Below are positions 28,241-36,120 of a stretch of 46,386 nt of DNA, in pieces. This stretch comes from Bacteroidota bacterium (GTDB taxonomy: Bacteria; Bacteroidota; Bacteroidia; Chitinophagales; Chitinophagaceae), in NCBI GenBank assembly GCA_026391415.1, contig JAPLEL010000174.1, forward strand, positions 1-46,386, written 5' to 3'. Position 1 is the first letter of the stretch. Every line of letters begins with the position of its first letter. A program made the translations under genes and the position numbers. Below the pieces are notes generated by a model. It was not told the origin of the DNA, did not search any database, and saw nothing but the letters and a program-made list of their open reading frames with translations.

Positions 28241-28272
28241 AAAAACAAACAGTTCAAATTAATTATTGAACT
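28239..28272 (-). terminator. Terminator after the GntP gene
   Basis: A 7-bp stem (28251-28257 with 28266-28272) with an AT loop is followed, on the minus strand, by a U-rich run (28250 to 28239). It lies 24 bases past the GntP stop codon and just behind the GH95-type stop on the other strand. Confidence 0.5.
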
Positions 28273-28295
28273 TAAAAAAATAACGATTAGAATTA

Positions 28296-29609
28296 TTAAA
28301 TAAACAATTGAAGCAGCAACACAAAGCACAATCCTAAAATTGAAATAAGCGTTTCCATTACTGTCCAAGAAAGAAATGTTTGCTTTAAAGTTAAATTAAA
28401 GAATTCCTTGTACATCCAAAATCCGGAATCATTTATATGCGATCCAAAAACGCTACCTGCGCCAACAGCTAATACCATTAGCTCAGGCGAAACAGCTCCT
28501 GACAATGCCAAAGGCGCAACTATACCTGCTGCTGTGAGTCCGGCAACGGTTGCAGATCCTAGCGTAATACGCAATAAGGCAGTAATGATCCATGCAAATA
28601 CCAAGGGAGGCAAATGCAGTTTTGAACTAAATGCAGAAATATAATTTCCAGTACCACTATCAATTAAAACTTGTTTAAAAACTCCACCAGCAGTGATGGT
28701 TAGTAATATCATTGCAATCCCTGCAATGGCATCTTTTACCCACTGCATGATTTCATTCATGGATTTATTTTTTTGAATCCCAAAAAAATGGATGGCTGCT
28801 ATTACTGCAATTAACAAGGCAATTGTTGAATCTCCGGTAAAAGACAATACTTTATTTATAAGCCCATTTTTATCTAATACTGCTTGCGCTAAAACCGAAA
28901 GAGTAATTAGTAAAATTGGTAATAATGCAATAGAAAAACTGGCTATTGCAGATGGCGGATTATGTTGATTTGAATTTGTGTCTTCAAATAAAAAACTATT
29001 AATATCAACTTTTATTTTTTTCAACCCCCTCCCTAATAAAGGACCTGCTATAATAACGGCTGGAATGGCTATCAAGAGGCCATAAACTAGCGTTTTGCCC
29101 ATATCGGCATGAAATGCATTGACTAACACTACAGGCCCTGGATGAGGCGGTAAAAAACAATGCGTAGTAGATAGCGCAGCAGCCATGGGTATGGCTATAT
29201 ACAATAGTGGCAAGCCTGTTTTTTTGGCAATAGTAAAAACCAATGGAACTAAAATAACAAAGCCCGCATTATAATACAAGGGAATACCTATTAAAAACCC
29301 TGTAATCATTACGGCCCATTGTATATTTTTTTTACCAAAAAAACCAATCAGTGTTGCAGAGATCTTTTCAGTTGCACCTGCCGATTCTAGTATTTTTCCA
29401 AGAATTGCACCTAAACATAAAATGAGTGCAAGCCCTCCAAGTGTTGATCCAACGCCTTTTTCAATAGTTGCTACTAATTTAGATGGCTCCATTCCTAATA
29501 ACAAGCCAGTTAAAATGGCTACAATTAATAACGATAAAAAAGGACTGACCTTTTTAACCGTTAAAAAAATCTGTACAGAAATGGCAAGTGCTAGTATTAA
29601 AAAAATCAT
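28296..29609 (-). CDS. GntP-family gluconate/sugar-acid:H+ symporter
   Basis: A 437-residue inner-membrane protein with about 12-14 hydrophobic segments of the GntP family, which imports gluconate and related aldonates with protons. Characteristic parts are LGAILGKILESAGATEKIS near residue 65, HCFLPPHPGPVVLVNAFHAD around 150, and the C-terminal GSVFGSHINDSGFWMYKEFF. Length is normal for the family. It follows the dehydratase gene by 22 bases in one operon, so import and first catabolic step of a sugar acid are encoded together. The exact acid is not decided by sequence. Confidence 0.9.
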   Translation of the reverse strand: MIFLILALAISVQIFLTVKKVSPFLSLLIVAILTGLLLGMEPSKLVATIEKGVGSTLGGLALILCLGAILGKILESAGATEKISATLIGFFGKKNIQWAVMITGFLIGIPLYYNAGFVILVPLVFTIAKKTGLPLLYIAIPMAAALSTTHCFLPPHPGPVVLVNAFHADMGKTLVYGLLIAIPAVIIAGPLLGRGLKKIKVDINSFLFEDTNSNQHNPPSAIASFSIALLPILLITLSVLAQAVLDKNGLINKVLSFTGDSTIALLIAVIAAIHFFGIQKNKSMNEIMQWVKDAIAGIAMILLTITAGGVFKQVLIDSGTGNYISAFSSKLHLPPLVFAWIITALLRITLGSATVAGLTAAGIVAPLALSGAVSPELMVLAVGAGSVFGSHINDSGFWMYKEFFNLTLKQTFLSWTVMETLISILGLCFVLLLQLFI

Positions 29610-29631
29610 AGCTTTTTTTTAGAATCATTAC

Positions 29632-31341
29632 TTAATGTAAATCTCTTGTTACTTCATCTCCAGAACCGCCTCGTAAAATATCTAAATCAGCACCCAAATG
29701 CGCTTGTTGTACATGGTCAATATAAAATTTCACATATCCCCTATCTGCCATTGGTTTTGGTGCTACCCATGCCGCTTTTCGTTTTTTTATTTCTTCATCA
29801 CTAATGTCTAAATGCAAACTTCTTTTTTCTACATCTAATTCTATCATATCACCTTCTTGTACTATTGCCAAAGTACCTCCAATAGATGATTCTGGCGAAA
29901 CATGCAGTATCACTGTGCCGCCAGCCGTTCCACTCATTCTTCCATCCGATATTCTAATGATATCTTTTACTCCTTTTCTAATTAATTTTTCTGGAAGGTC
30001 TACATTACCCACTTCAGGCATTCCCGGATAACCTACAGGTCCAGCACCTTTTAACACTATCACACTATTTTCGTCAATTACTAAATTAGGGTCATCAATT
30101 CGCGCATGGTAATCTTCCATTGTTTCAAATACCACAGCAGGTCCACGGTGCTTCATTAAATGTTTGCTTGCTGCAGATGGTTTAATGATGGCGCCATTTT
30201 CGCATAAGTTTCCTTTTAACACCGCAATGCCAGCATTCAATTGAAGCGGTTGTTCATTTGTAGCAATTACATCTGTATTGTAACAAATGGGTTTGGCATT
30301 GTTTTCACCAATGGATTTTCCATTGACAGTTATAATTTCATTATGTAAATATTTTTGCAACTCTTTAATGATCACAGGCAAACCACCAGCATAATAAAAA
30401 TCTTCCATTAAAAATTCTCCTGAAGGTTTCAAATTAGCCAATAGCGGAATTTGGCTACCAATTTTATCGAAGTCTTCTAGGTTTAATTCAACCCCCATCC
30501 TACCGGCAATGGCTAATAAATGAATGATTAAATTCGTTGAACCTCCAACACCAGCATTTACCATAATTGAATTTTCAAATGCTTTTCTTGTAAGAATTTT
30601 TGAAAGACGTAAATCTTCTTTCACCATCTCAACAATTCTTCTTCCAGACATCTGTGCCATGACTTTTTTTCTTGCATCAACAGCAGGTATAGCTGCTGCG
30701 CCTGGCAAGGTTAAGCCCAATGCTTCCACCATACAAGCCATGGTAGATGCGGTTCCCATACTCATGCAATGCCCTTGGCTTCTTGCAGAACCAACTTCGG
30801 CTTCGTGAATATCTTCAGCAGTATAATTTTCAACTAATTGTTTTTCTTTAACCATCCAATTAAATGAACCAGAGCCAATACACTCCCCTTTAAATCGACC
30901 ATTTAACATGGGGCCACCAGGTACAACTATTGTTGGTAAGTCTACGCTACATGCACCCATTAATGTAGAGGGAGTTGTTTTATCGCAACCAGTAAGTAAT
31001 ACCACTCCGTCAATTGGATTTGCACGAATACTTTCTTCTGTATCCATGCTTGCCAAATTTCTAAACAACATGGTGGTAGGACGCATGATTGTTTCACCCA
31101 AAGATGTTACAGGAAATTCTAATGGAAATCCACCAGCTTCAATCACACCTCTTTTTACTATTTCAGCAAAGTCACGTAAATGTCCATTGCAAGGCGTTAG
31201 TTCACTCCAAGTATTACAAATACCAATTACAGGACGGCCAGTAAAATAATCATCTGGGTATCCTTGGTTGCGTAACCAAGAGCGATGAACGAATCCCATT
31301 TTATCTGATTTTCCAAACCAATCGTGGCTTCTAAGTTTCAT
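29632..31341 (-). CDS. IlvD/Edd-family sugar-acid dehydratase (L-arabonate dehydratase-like)
   Basis: A 569-residue iron-sulphur dehydratase converting an aldonate to its 2-keto-3-deoxy acid. The N-terminus (RSWLRNQGYPDDYFTGRPVIGICNTWSELTPC, written in pieces: RSWLRNQG then GICNTWSELTPC) is typical of the L-arabonate rather than the IlvD subgroup. The cluster cysteines are Cys51, Cys119 (TGCDKTTPS) and Cys192 (GHCMSMGTAST). Their spacing matches the Rhizobium L-arabinonate dehydratase with an offset of 8. Lys121 matches its metal-binding carbamylated lysine. Substrate could be L-arabonate, D-fuconate or D-galactonate. No 2-keto-3-deoxy-acid aldolase or dehydrogenase is in the window, so the pathway is incomplete here. 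Confidence 0.88.
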   Translation of the reverse strand: MKLRSHDWFGKSDKMGFVHRSWLRNQGYPDDYFTGRPVIGICNTWSELTPCNGHLRDFAEIVKRGVIEAGGFPLEFPVTSLGETIMRPTTMLFRNLASMDTEESIRANPIDGVVLLTGCDKTTPSTLMGACSVDLPTIVVPGGPMLNGRFKGECIGSGSFNWMVKEKQLVENYTAEDIHEAEVGSARSQGHCMSMGTASTMACMVEALGLTLPGAAAIPAVDARKKVMAQMSGRRIVEMVKEDLRLSKILTRKAFENSIMVNAGVGGSTNLIIHLLAIAGRMGVELNLEDFDKIGSQIPLLANLKPSGEFLMEDFYYAGGLPVIIKELQKYLHNEIITVNGKSIGENNAKPICYNTDVIATNEQPLQLNAGIAVLKGNLCENGAIIKPSAASKHLMKHRGPAVVFETMEDYHARIDDPNLVIDENSVIVLKGAGPVGYPGMPEVGNVDLPEKLIRKGVKDIIRISDGRMSGTAGGTVILHVSPESSIGGTLAIVQEGDMIELDVEKRSLHLDISDEEIKKRKAAWVAPKPMADRGYVKFYIDHVQQAHLGADLDILRGGSGDEVTRDLH

Positions 31342-31389
31342 ATATGCTGTTTAATTAGAACTTTAATGCAGTATTAGATTCTAAATATA

Positions 31390-31406
31390 TGCATTTAAAA
31401 AATGCA
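31390..31406. promoter_or_regulatory. Inverted repeat upstream of the dehydratase gene
   Basis: TGCATTT and AAATGCA, 7-bp perfect arms with a 3-base spacer, lie 49 bases before the dehydratase start. The position suits an operator for a sugar-acid-responsive regulator, but no regulator gene is adjacent and AT-rich palindromes are common by chance here. Confidence 0.3.
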
Positions 31407-31514
31407 GCAGATAGTATAAGGCAAGTTTTGACGCATCATTACGCCTAAATAGCCTAGCTGTTAAGTTAAGCAAATAATAAGAACTAATCAAAGCAGAGAT
31501 AAGGGAAGAAGCGT

Positions 31515-32417
31515 TTAAAATTTAATATAAAATCCTAGCTCTACAAAAAACGAATTCGACAATGTTGTTTCTGATTTTGGCGTAGAATTATTTGCTATAG
31601 TAATTGATGTGCCATTTGGTTGTTTATTAACTGTAGTGGTAGTAGTATAAATAGGATTTTGTGGTAAAGCAACTGTTGGATTTATAAAAAATCCTAGATT
31701 TTTATATTCATAATTCAGAGGAATAGAAATTTCGTAGTCCATTAAAGTCATTTTACTATTATTAACTGTGGTTGTTGAAACAGAAGAGGGGTTTAAAAAA
31801 ATTGCCAATCTTGAAAGCTTTCTATTTGTATACCCTTCGTAAAAATGCAGTGTACTCCAATTTGCTGAAACTGAAGGAGTCAAAGTAAAACTGTTTAATT
31901 TTTCTCCGAAACTAAAGGTGTGCAATAAACCCATATTCACCCCTATATCTGTTTTATTTGCAAAGGTTATATCTGTAGTTGTATTAAATTCTAGAAAATT
32001 AAAATCATAATTAAAATATGCACCAATGCTACCTTTAACATCACTCTGAATAGCAGTGCTTGATTGATTGTAAGCGCTTTTATTGGCATAAACAGAACCC
32101 ATTAATTTTTTTGAGATAGAAAAGTCATATCCTATATCAATTGAGAAAAGGTCAAGCCTTTTTTCTTTTGCACTTGACAGATATGACAAAGATCCTATTA
32201 CATAAAATCCAGACTTATTGTAATAACCCAAACTTGGTGTTATATAGGGTGTTGTTATAGAATCTTGTCGACCATTATAAATAAAATTACTTAAATAAGT
32301 TCCAGAGAATTTGAAATACGATTTATTAGAAGTAGCACTATCTGACTGCGCCTCTAATACAAGACTAGAAGATAAAATCGATAAAATAAATAAAAAGGTG
32401 ATTTTTATGTACTTCAT
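31515..32417 (-). CDS. Exported beta-barrel-like protein of unknown function
   Basis: A 300-residue exported protein. The ATG at 32417 begins a clean signal peptide (MKYIKITFLFILSILSSSLVLEAQ). The in-frame ATG at 32474 would add 19 residues and lies inside the terminator of the upstream gene, so it is rejected. The mature part alternates hydrophobic and polar residues in strands of about ten (YFKFSGTYLSNFIYNG, SPSLGYYNKSGFYVIGSLSYLS style) and ends with an aromatic (FVELGFYIKF), as outer-membrane barrels do. I cannot name a family. It appears monocistronic, preceded by a terminator at 32457-32490. Confidence 0.65.
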   Translation of the reverse strand: MKYIKITFLFILSILSSSLVLEAQSDSATSNKSYFKFSGTYLSNFIYNGRQDSITTPYITPSLGYYNKSGFYVIGSLSYLSSAKEKRLDLFSIDIGYDFSISKKLMGSVYANKSAYNQSSTAIQSDVKGSIGAYFNYDFNFLEFNTTTDITFANKTDIGVNMGLLHTFSFGEKLNSFTLTPSVSANWSTLHFYEGYTNRKLSRLAIFLNPSSVSTTTVNNSKMTLMDYEISIPLNYEYKNLGFFINPTVALPQNPIYTTTTTVNKQPNGTSITIANNSTPKSETTLSNSFFVELGFYIKF

Positions 32418-32456
32418 AATTAAACGGATTGAGTGTTCATTGGTGAATATAATAAT

Positions 32457-32490
32457 AAAACCGAAGCTAGACATTACTAGCTTCGGTTTT
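32457..32490 (-). terminator. Strong hairpin terminator after the Lys-rich protein gene
   Basis: A perfect 14-bp stem (AAAACCGAAGCTAG with CTAGCTTCGGTTTT) surrounds a 6-base loop and is flanked by T-runs on both strands. It lies 50 bases past the stop of the gene at 32540 (minus) and decides against the longer start of the next gene. Confidence 0.85.
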
Positions 32491-32539
32491 ATTCTATTAC
32501 CTTAAATAAACACCAGGTTACAACAATCTAGTTGTGAAT

Positions 32540-32836
32540 TTATTTCGGGCGACGAATTTGTTTTTCAGCACGTTTAATTGGATGTTTAACACCTTCTTTT
32601 TTAAGGCCTTTTGCATCTTTTGCCAAATCTTTTTTATCTTTTTTAATTTCCTTTGAATCTTTTGCTGCATCAGCTATTTTACCAGCTTTCAAATCAGCTT
32701 TACGATCTTTTTTTTCTTTTTTAATCTCTTTCAAGTCTTTGCGAACATCTTTCATTTCAACTTTTTTCTCTGAAGTTTGAGACATAGCAAAAAAACTTAA
32801 GGTGCTGAAAACAAAAAGGAATAGTACTTTTTTCAT
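32540..32836 (-). CDS. Small exported Lys/Asp-rich protein
   Basis: A 98-residue protein with a signal peptide (MKKVLFLFVFSTLSFFAMSQ) and a mature part made almost wholly of Lys, Asp, Glu and Ala. Irregular KEIKKDKKDL / KDRKADLKAG repeats form a predicted single long charged helix ending in a basic PIKRAEKQIRRPK. I do not recognise a family. Similar small basic exported proteins occur in Bacteroidota without known function; binding to polyanions such as lipopolysaccharide or DNA is conceivable but only a guess. A strong terminator follows, and 88 bases separate it from the DUF2007 gene upstream. Confidence 0.7.
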   Translation of the reverse strand: MKKVLFLFVFSTLSFFAMSQTSEKKVEMKDVRKDLKEIKKEKKDRKADLKAGKIADAAKDSKEIKKDKKDLAKDAKGLKKEGVKHPIKRAEKQIRRPK

Positions 32837-32924
32837 AATTAATGGTTTATTTAAATATAAGACGTAGCTGTTTTTTGTAGGTTTAAACTAATAATGTTAA
32901 ATTAATTAACAACATAGGAGCCGC

Positions 32925-33164
32925 TTATACCTCAATATTATTTCTATAATCGTCTACCAATAATTTAGCGGTTTCAAAATCAAGTGCAGATACCAATACT
33001 TTAACAGCACCAACGCCACCCGCTGAAACAAACCAAGGATTCATAGTACCCATTATTTCGTCTTTCAAATACGCATGAATATCTGCGCTTTCTAGCAAAC
33101 TACTGACCATTCCCGCTTCAATAATGTTACCTGCAAAAACTTCTATTTGTTTAAAATCTGTCAT
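32925..33164 (-). CDS. DUF2007-type putative signal-transducing protein
   Basis: A 79-residue cytoplasmic protein of the DUF2007 (putative signal transducing protein) family. Seen features are the opening FKQIEVFAGNIIEAGMVSSLLES, a short AYLKDEIMGTMNP segment, and GAVKVLVSALDFETAKLLVDDY near the end, which together match the family's single small alpha/beta domain. I chose the ATG at 33164, one base after the receptor stop codon; the upstream in-frame start (33185) would be a TTG overlapping the receptor gene. Translational coupling to the receptor is likely. Function of the family is not established. Confidence 0.8.
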   Translation of the reverse strand: MTDFKQIEVFAGNIIEAGMVSSLLESADIHAYLKDEIMGTMNPWFVSAGGVGAVKVLVSALDFETAKLLVDDYRNNIEV

Positions 33165-33165
33165 C

Positions 33166-35427
33166 TTAAAATTCTTTTTCGCCAATTTCGCTATTGGGCA
33201 ATTTGTTTTTAGTAGTCAATTTATTTAAGTTGAAACTGAAGTTAATTAAAAATACATCTGTTTCATAGGTATAGTTAGTAGTGGTATAGAAGTCTTTGCC
33301 AAAAGTGGTAATTCTTTGTTGGTTTGAATTCATAAAGCCCATGTTCATATTCTGCCATTGTAAACTAATGGAATATCGTCCGTCCATAAATGATTTTTTT
33401 AGCGAAGTATTTGGCACTAAAAATCTAGAGTCTTCTCCTTGTGCAGTAGGCTTATTAGAAGTGTAATTTACGTTTGCTTGCAGTAACCATTTCTTACCTA
33501 AGTCTGCACTAGCATTTGAATTAATGGCATAAACCCACCCATTATTATCTACAACCGATTGAATGCCTAATACATTTAGTCCTCCATCAATGGTGTATTG
33601 ATAAAGATTGCCTCCTAAATAAAGTGTGCACCATTTTGCTAATTTTACATTCGTTCCAAACTCAATACCCACTAATCTTGCACGCGCTACATTGGTAAAT
33701 AATCTATTTAAAATAGTATCGGCATACACACTATTTACACGCTGTATTGGATTTTTTATATTTTGAAAATAGATAGTAGAAAAGAAATTCCCAAGGCCAA
33801 AAATATGATTAAATCCAAGTTCAACTAGGTCAACAAATTGAGGTAATAAGTTAGGGTCGCCTTGCTCAAGTGTTTCAGAGTGTTCTCTTTCTGGTATTGG
33901 ATTTAATTCAAAATTATTATTGCGTTGAACCCTTTTACTGTAACCTGCTTTTATATTCCAGAATCCATTAACAGTGTATAATAAATTGGCCGATGGAAAT
34001 AAATTCGACAAATTTAAATTGTGTGCATTTTGCTCGTACGAGAGATTCACAACCCTAGTAGCATACTCGTATCTTATTCCAGCAACATATTGCAGCTTAT
34101 TTTGTTTGCCAGAATATTGCGAATAAAATGAATTGATTTGATTAGTTGCTTTTGCAGATCCTTTAAACCTTGCGGCGTCAAATTGCACTGTTGCGGGAGT
34201 TATAAAATAATCAAATTGACCATCTTGAATGTCTTGTCTAAATTGATAGCCCGATTCTAGTTTTCCACTGCCAATTTGAGTCGTATAATCTAATTTAAAT
34301 CGATATCCATCAATTGGATTCACATATGGATTATATACTTCTTGAAGCGTGGTTTTTTTTGCGGGATAGTCTAAATTCTTATTAATGGTATTGCCATATA
34401 ATTTTGCATGTTCCACCAAAGCAGTAGCCGTTATAAAAGACTTATTTTTAAAAGTATGCGTATAGTCTATATTGCCTAAATCAAAATTACCTTCCTTGGT
34501 TTGAACATTAGAATTGAAATAAGTGTACTGTTTAATAAGGGCATTAGAAGTTAAATTAGAAGTACTATTATTATAAAGTATATCAGCTCGTCTTGCCTGA
34601 AATTTTTTACCTGCAAACAATCCTACTGTTATTATATCATTGGCACTTGCCGCATAACTAATAGTGGCTCTTGCCGCATAATTATATTTATCAAAACTCC
34701 TTTCTCCACTTGATGGAAATCGCGTAATGGTATTATTTAAAAAATTCTTGGTATATACATCTCCATCCCTTCTGCCATTTACATCATTTCTTAAATAATT
34801 CGCACCAATAGAAATATCCCATTTTTTCTGTTTGATATTTAAGGTAATATCACCACCAAAACGAATAGGGTTTTCTAAATTATGGTAATTAGTAGTACTA
34901 GGCAATCCGTCTTGCATGTTTAACACTAGACCCATTCCATCATTAGTACCTTTTTTAGTAATAATATTAATAATCCCTGCTTTACCATCAGCATCGTATT
35001 TAGCAGATGGGGCTGTAATCAATTCAATATTATCAATGGTGTTAGCAGGCAATTGACTCAATACCGTTTGCGCATCTGTTAAAACAGGTTTGCCATTAAT
35101 TAAAACTAAAAATCCAGTGGACCCTCTTACCGCAATATCTCCTTGTCCATTAATAGTAACCGATGGCAAATTTTTTAATACATCAATTGCCGATCCGCCT
35201 TTTGCAGATTCAAACTGTGCAGATTTATAAGATTGTTTGTCTATTTTATTAAAACTCGCCGGACTTTTTCCAGAAACAATCACTTCTTTTAAATATTGGT
35301 AGAAATTGGGCGATGAAAAAGTATCAACTGACTGTTGCTTATTAGATAATCCTTTAACGCTATCGATTTGGGCAAAAATGCCATTAAAGCCAAACATTAA
35401 AATGATGGCTATACTTATTTTTCTCAT
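33166..35427 (-). CDS. TonB-dependent outer-membrane receptor (outer membrane beta-barrel family)
   Basis: A 753-residue outer-membrane receptor with a signal peptide (to about residue 19, ...GIFAQ) and no carboxypeptidase-regulatory domain. The plug contains GSAIDVLKNLPSVTINGQGD, VLINGKPVL and PSAKYDADGKAGIINIITKKG (about 75-160). The large barrel ends with NFSFNLNKLTTKNKLP rather than a terminal aromatic. It belongs to the group of Bacteroidota barrels in which the plug precedes an OMP_b-brl_3-type barrel. The ligand is unknown. It is coupled to a DUF2007 gene downstream and lies 31 bases after the heptad-repeat membrane protein gene, likely one operon. Confidence 0.88.
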   Translation of the reverse strand: MRKISIAIILMFGFNGIFAQIDSVKGLSNKQQSVDTFSSPNFYQYLKEVIVSGKSPASFNKIDKQSYKSAQFESAKGGSAIDVLKNLPSVTINGQGDIAVRGSTGFLVLINGKPVLTDAQTVLSQLPANTIDNIELITAPSAKYDADGKAGIINIITKKGTNDGMGLVLNMQDGLPSTTNYHNLENPIRFGGDITLNIKQKKWDISIGANYLRNDVNGRRDGDVYTKNFLNNTITRFPSSGERSFDKYNYAARATISYAASANDIITVGLFAGKKFQARRADILYNNSTSNLTSNALIKQYTYFNSNVQTKEGNFDLGNIDYTHTFKNKSFITATALVEHAKLYGNTINKNLDYPAKKTTLQEVYNPYVNPIDGYRFKLDYTTQIGSGKLESGYQFRQDIQDGQFDYFITPATVQFDAARFKGSAKATNQINSFYSQYSGKQNKLQYVAGIRYEYATRVVNLSYEQNAHNLNLSNLFPSANLLYTVNGFWNIKAGYSKRVQRNNNFELNPIPEREHSETLEQGDPNLLPQFVDLVELGFNHIFGLGNFFSTIYFQNIKNPIQRVNSVYADTILNRLFTNVARARLVGIEFGTNVKLAKWCTLYLGGNLYQYTIDGGLNVLGIQSVVDNNGWVYAINSNASADLGKKWLLQANVNYTSNKPTAQGEDSRFLVPNTSLKKSFMDGRYSISLQWQNMNMGFMNSNQQRITTFGKDFYTTTNYTYETDVFLINFSFNLNKLTTKNKLPNSEIGEKEF

Positions 35428-35458
35428 AAATTTTGGAAGATTTAAAACCAGCGCACTA

Positions 35459-36022
35459 TTACTTATTATGTTTTAGAAACTCAATCTCTTTTTGTAATTC
35501 AATTAAAGTAGCCTGTATGGTTAATAGAATTTCAGTCTCTTTATTGTCGTTGTATTGGTCTTCTTTGGTTTCTCCTTGAATTTCGTCTACGTCTTCTTGA
35601 ATTTCGTCTACATCTTTTTGAATTTCTACAATATCCTCTCCTATTTCTTCCAAATCTTCACCTAATTCTTCAATATCCTCTCCTATTTCTTCAATATCTT
35701 CTCCTAACTCTTCAATGTCTTCGCCTAATTCTTCAATATCCTCCCCTAATTCCTCAATATCTCCTTGAATCAATTCAATATTTTGGTTATTCATATTAAT
35801 AGACATCTGAATAAAAATCGACAAGTAAATGGCTTCCAACGACACAATAGTGGTTAAAACCAATAACATTCGCTCAAAACTCAACAACCCAATGTAAGGA
35901 ATTACAAAAGCCAGGATGAATAAAATAGTATGTAATGTTACAGAAGTAGTAGAGCCAATCCACTTAGTAATATTGGACGCCCCCTTTTCCATAATGATTT
36001 TTTGCCGCTCTTTGATTCCCAT
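35459..36022 (-). CDS. Membrane protein with a nine-heptad acidic coiled coil
   Basis: A 187-residue inner-membrane protein. I use the ATG at 36022; the earlier in-frame TTG (36043) is itself part of the promoter box at 36041-36048. Two transmembrane helices (about 29-48 and 52-73) are followed by nine consecutive heptads (89-151). Six are I/L-EE-L/I-GED and three are more divergent (IVEIQKD, VDEIQED, VDEIQGE). A shorter helix (about 162-183) ends the protein. The repeats place hydrophobic residues at a and d positions, so a parallel coiled coil in the cytoplasm is expected. The two-helix layout loosely recalls DUF1003-type proteins, but I make no firm assignment. Confidence 0.75.
   Translation of the reverse strand: MGIKERQKIIMEKGASNITKWIGSTTSVTLHTILFILAFVIPYIGLLSFERMLLVLTTIVSLEAIYLSIFIQMSINMNNQNIELIQGDIEELGEDIEELGEDIEELGEDIEEIGEDIEELGEDLEEIGEDIVEIQKDVDEIQEDVDEIQGETKEDQYNDNKETEILLTIQATLIELQKEIEFLKHNK
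35570..35758 (-). repeat. Nine tandem 21-bp units encoding acidic heptads
   Basis: 189 bp divided exactly into nine 21-bp units, each coding one heptad. The first six are almost identical in DNA (variants of the coding for IEELGED), while the last three have diverged. The array is prone to change in copy number by slippage without breaking the reading frame. Confidence 0.9.
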
Positions 36023-36040
36023 TATTGCTAATTTAAAGTG

Positions 36041-36048
36041 CAAAGTTA
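36041..36048 (-). promoter_or_regulatory. -7 promoter element (TAACTTTG)
   Basis: On the minus strand TAACTTTG is a full match to TAnnTTTG, 18 bases before the ATG at 36022. It would drive the heptad protein, the TonB-dependent receptor and the DUF2007 gene. Confidence 0.5.
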
Positions 36049-36120
36049 AACTAGAAAAGATACTTTACCATTATTAATTAATGAAGTTTGATCAGTTTTT
36101 AAGTCAACTAAAAGTGTCAA

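Noticed and set aside
30908-31249. 113-codon plus-strand open frame inside the dehydratase gene
   Set aside because: Antisense to the iron-sulphur dehydratase active-site region; composition reflects the complementary codons.
35570-35758. CRISPR-like array
   Set aside because: The regular 21-bp units are contiguous, without spacers, and encode in-frame heptads of a coiled coil.
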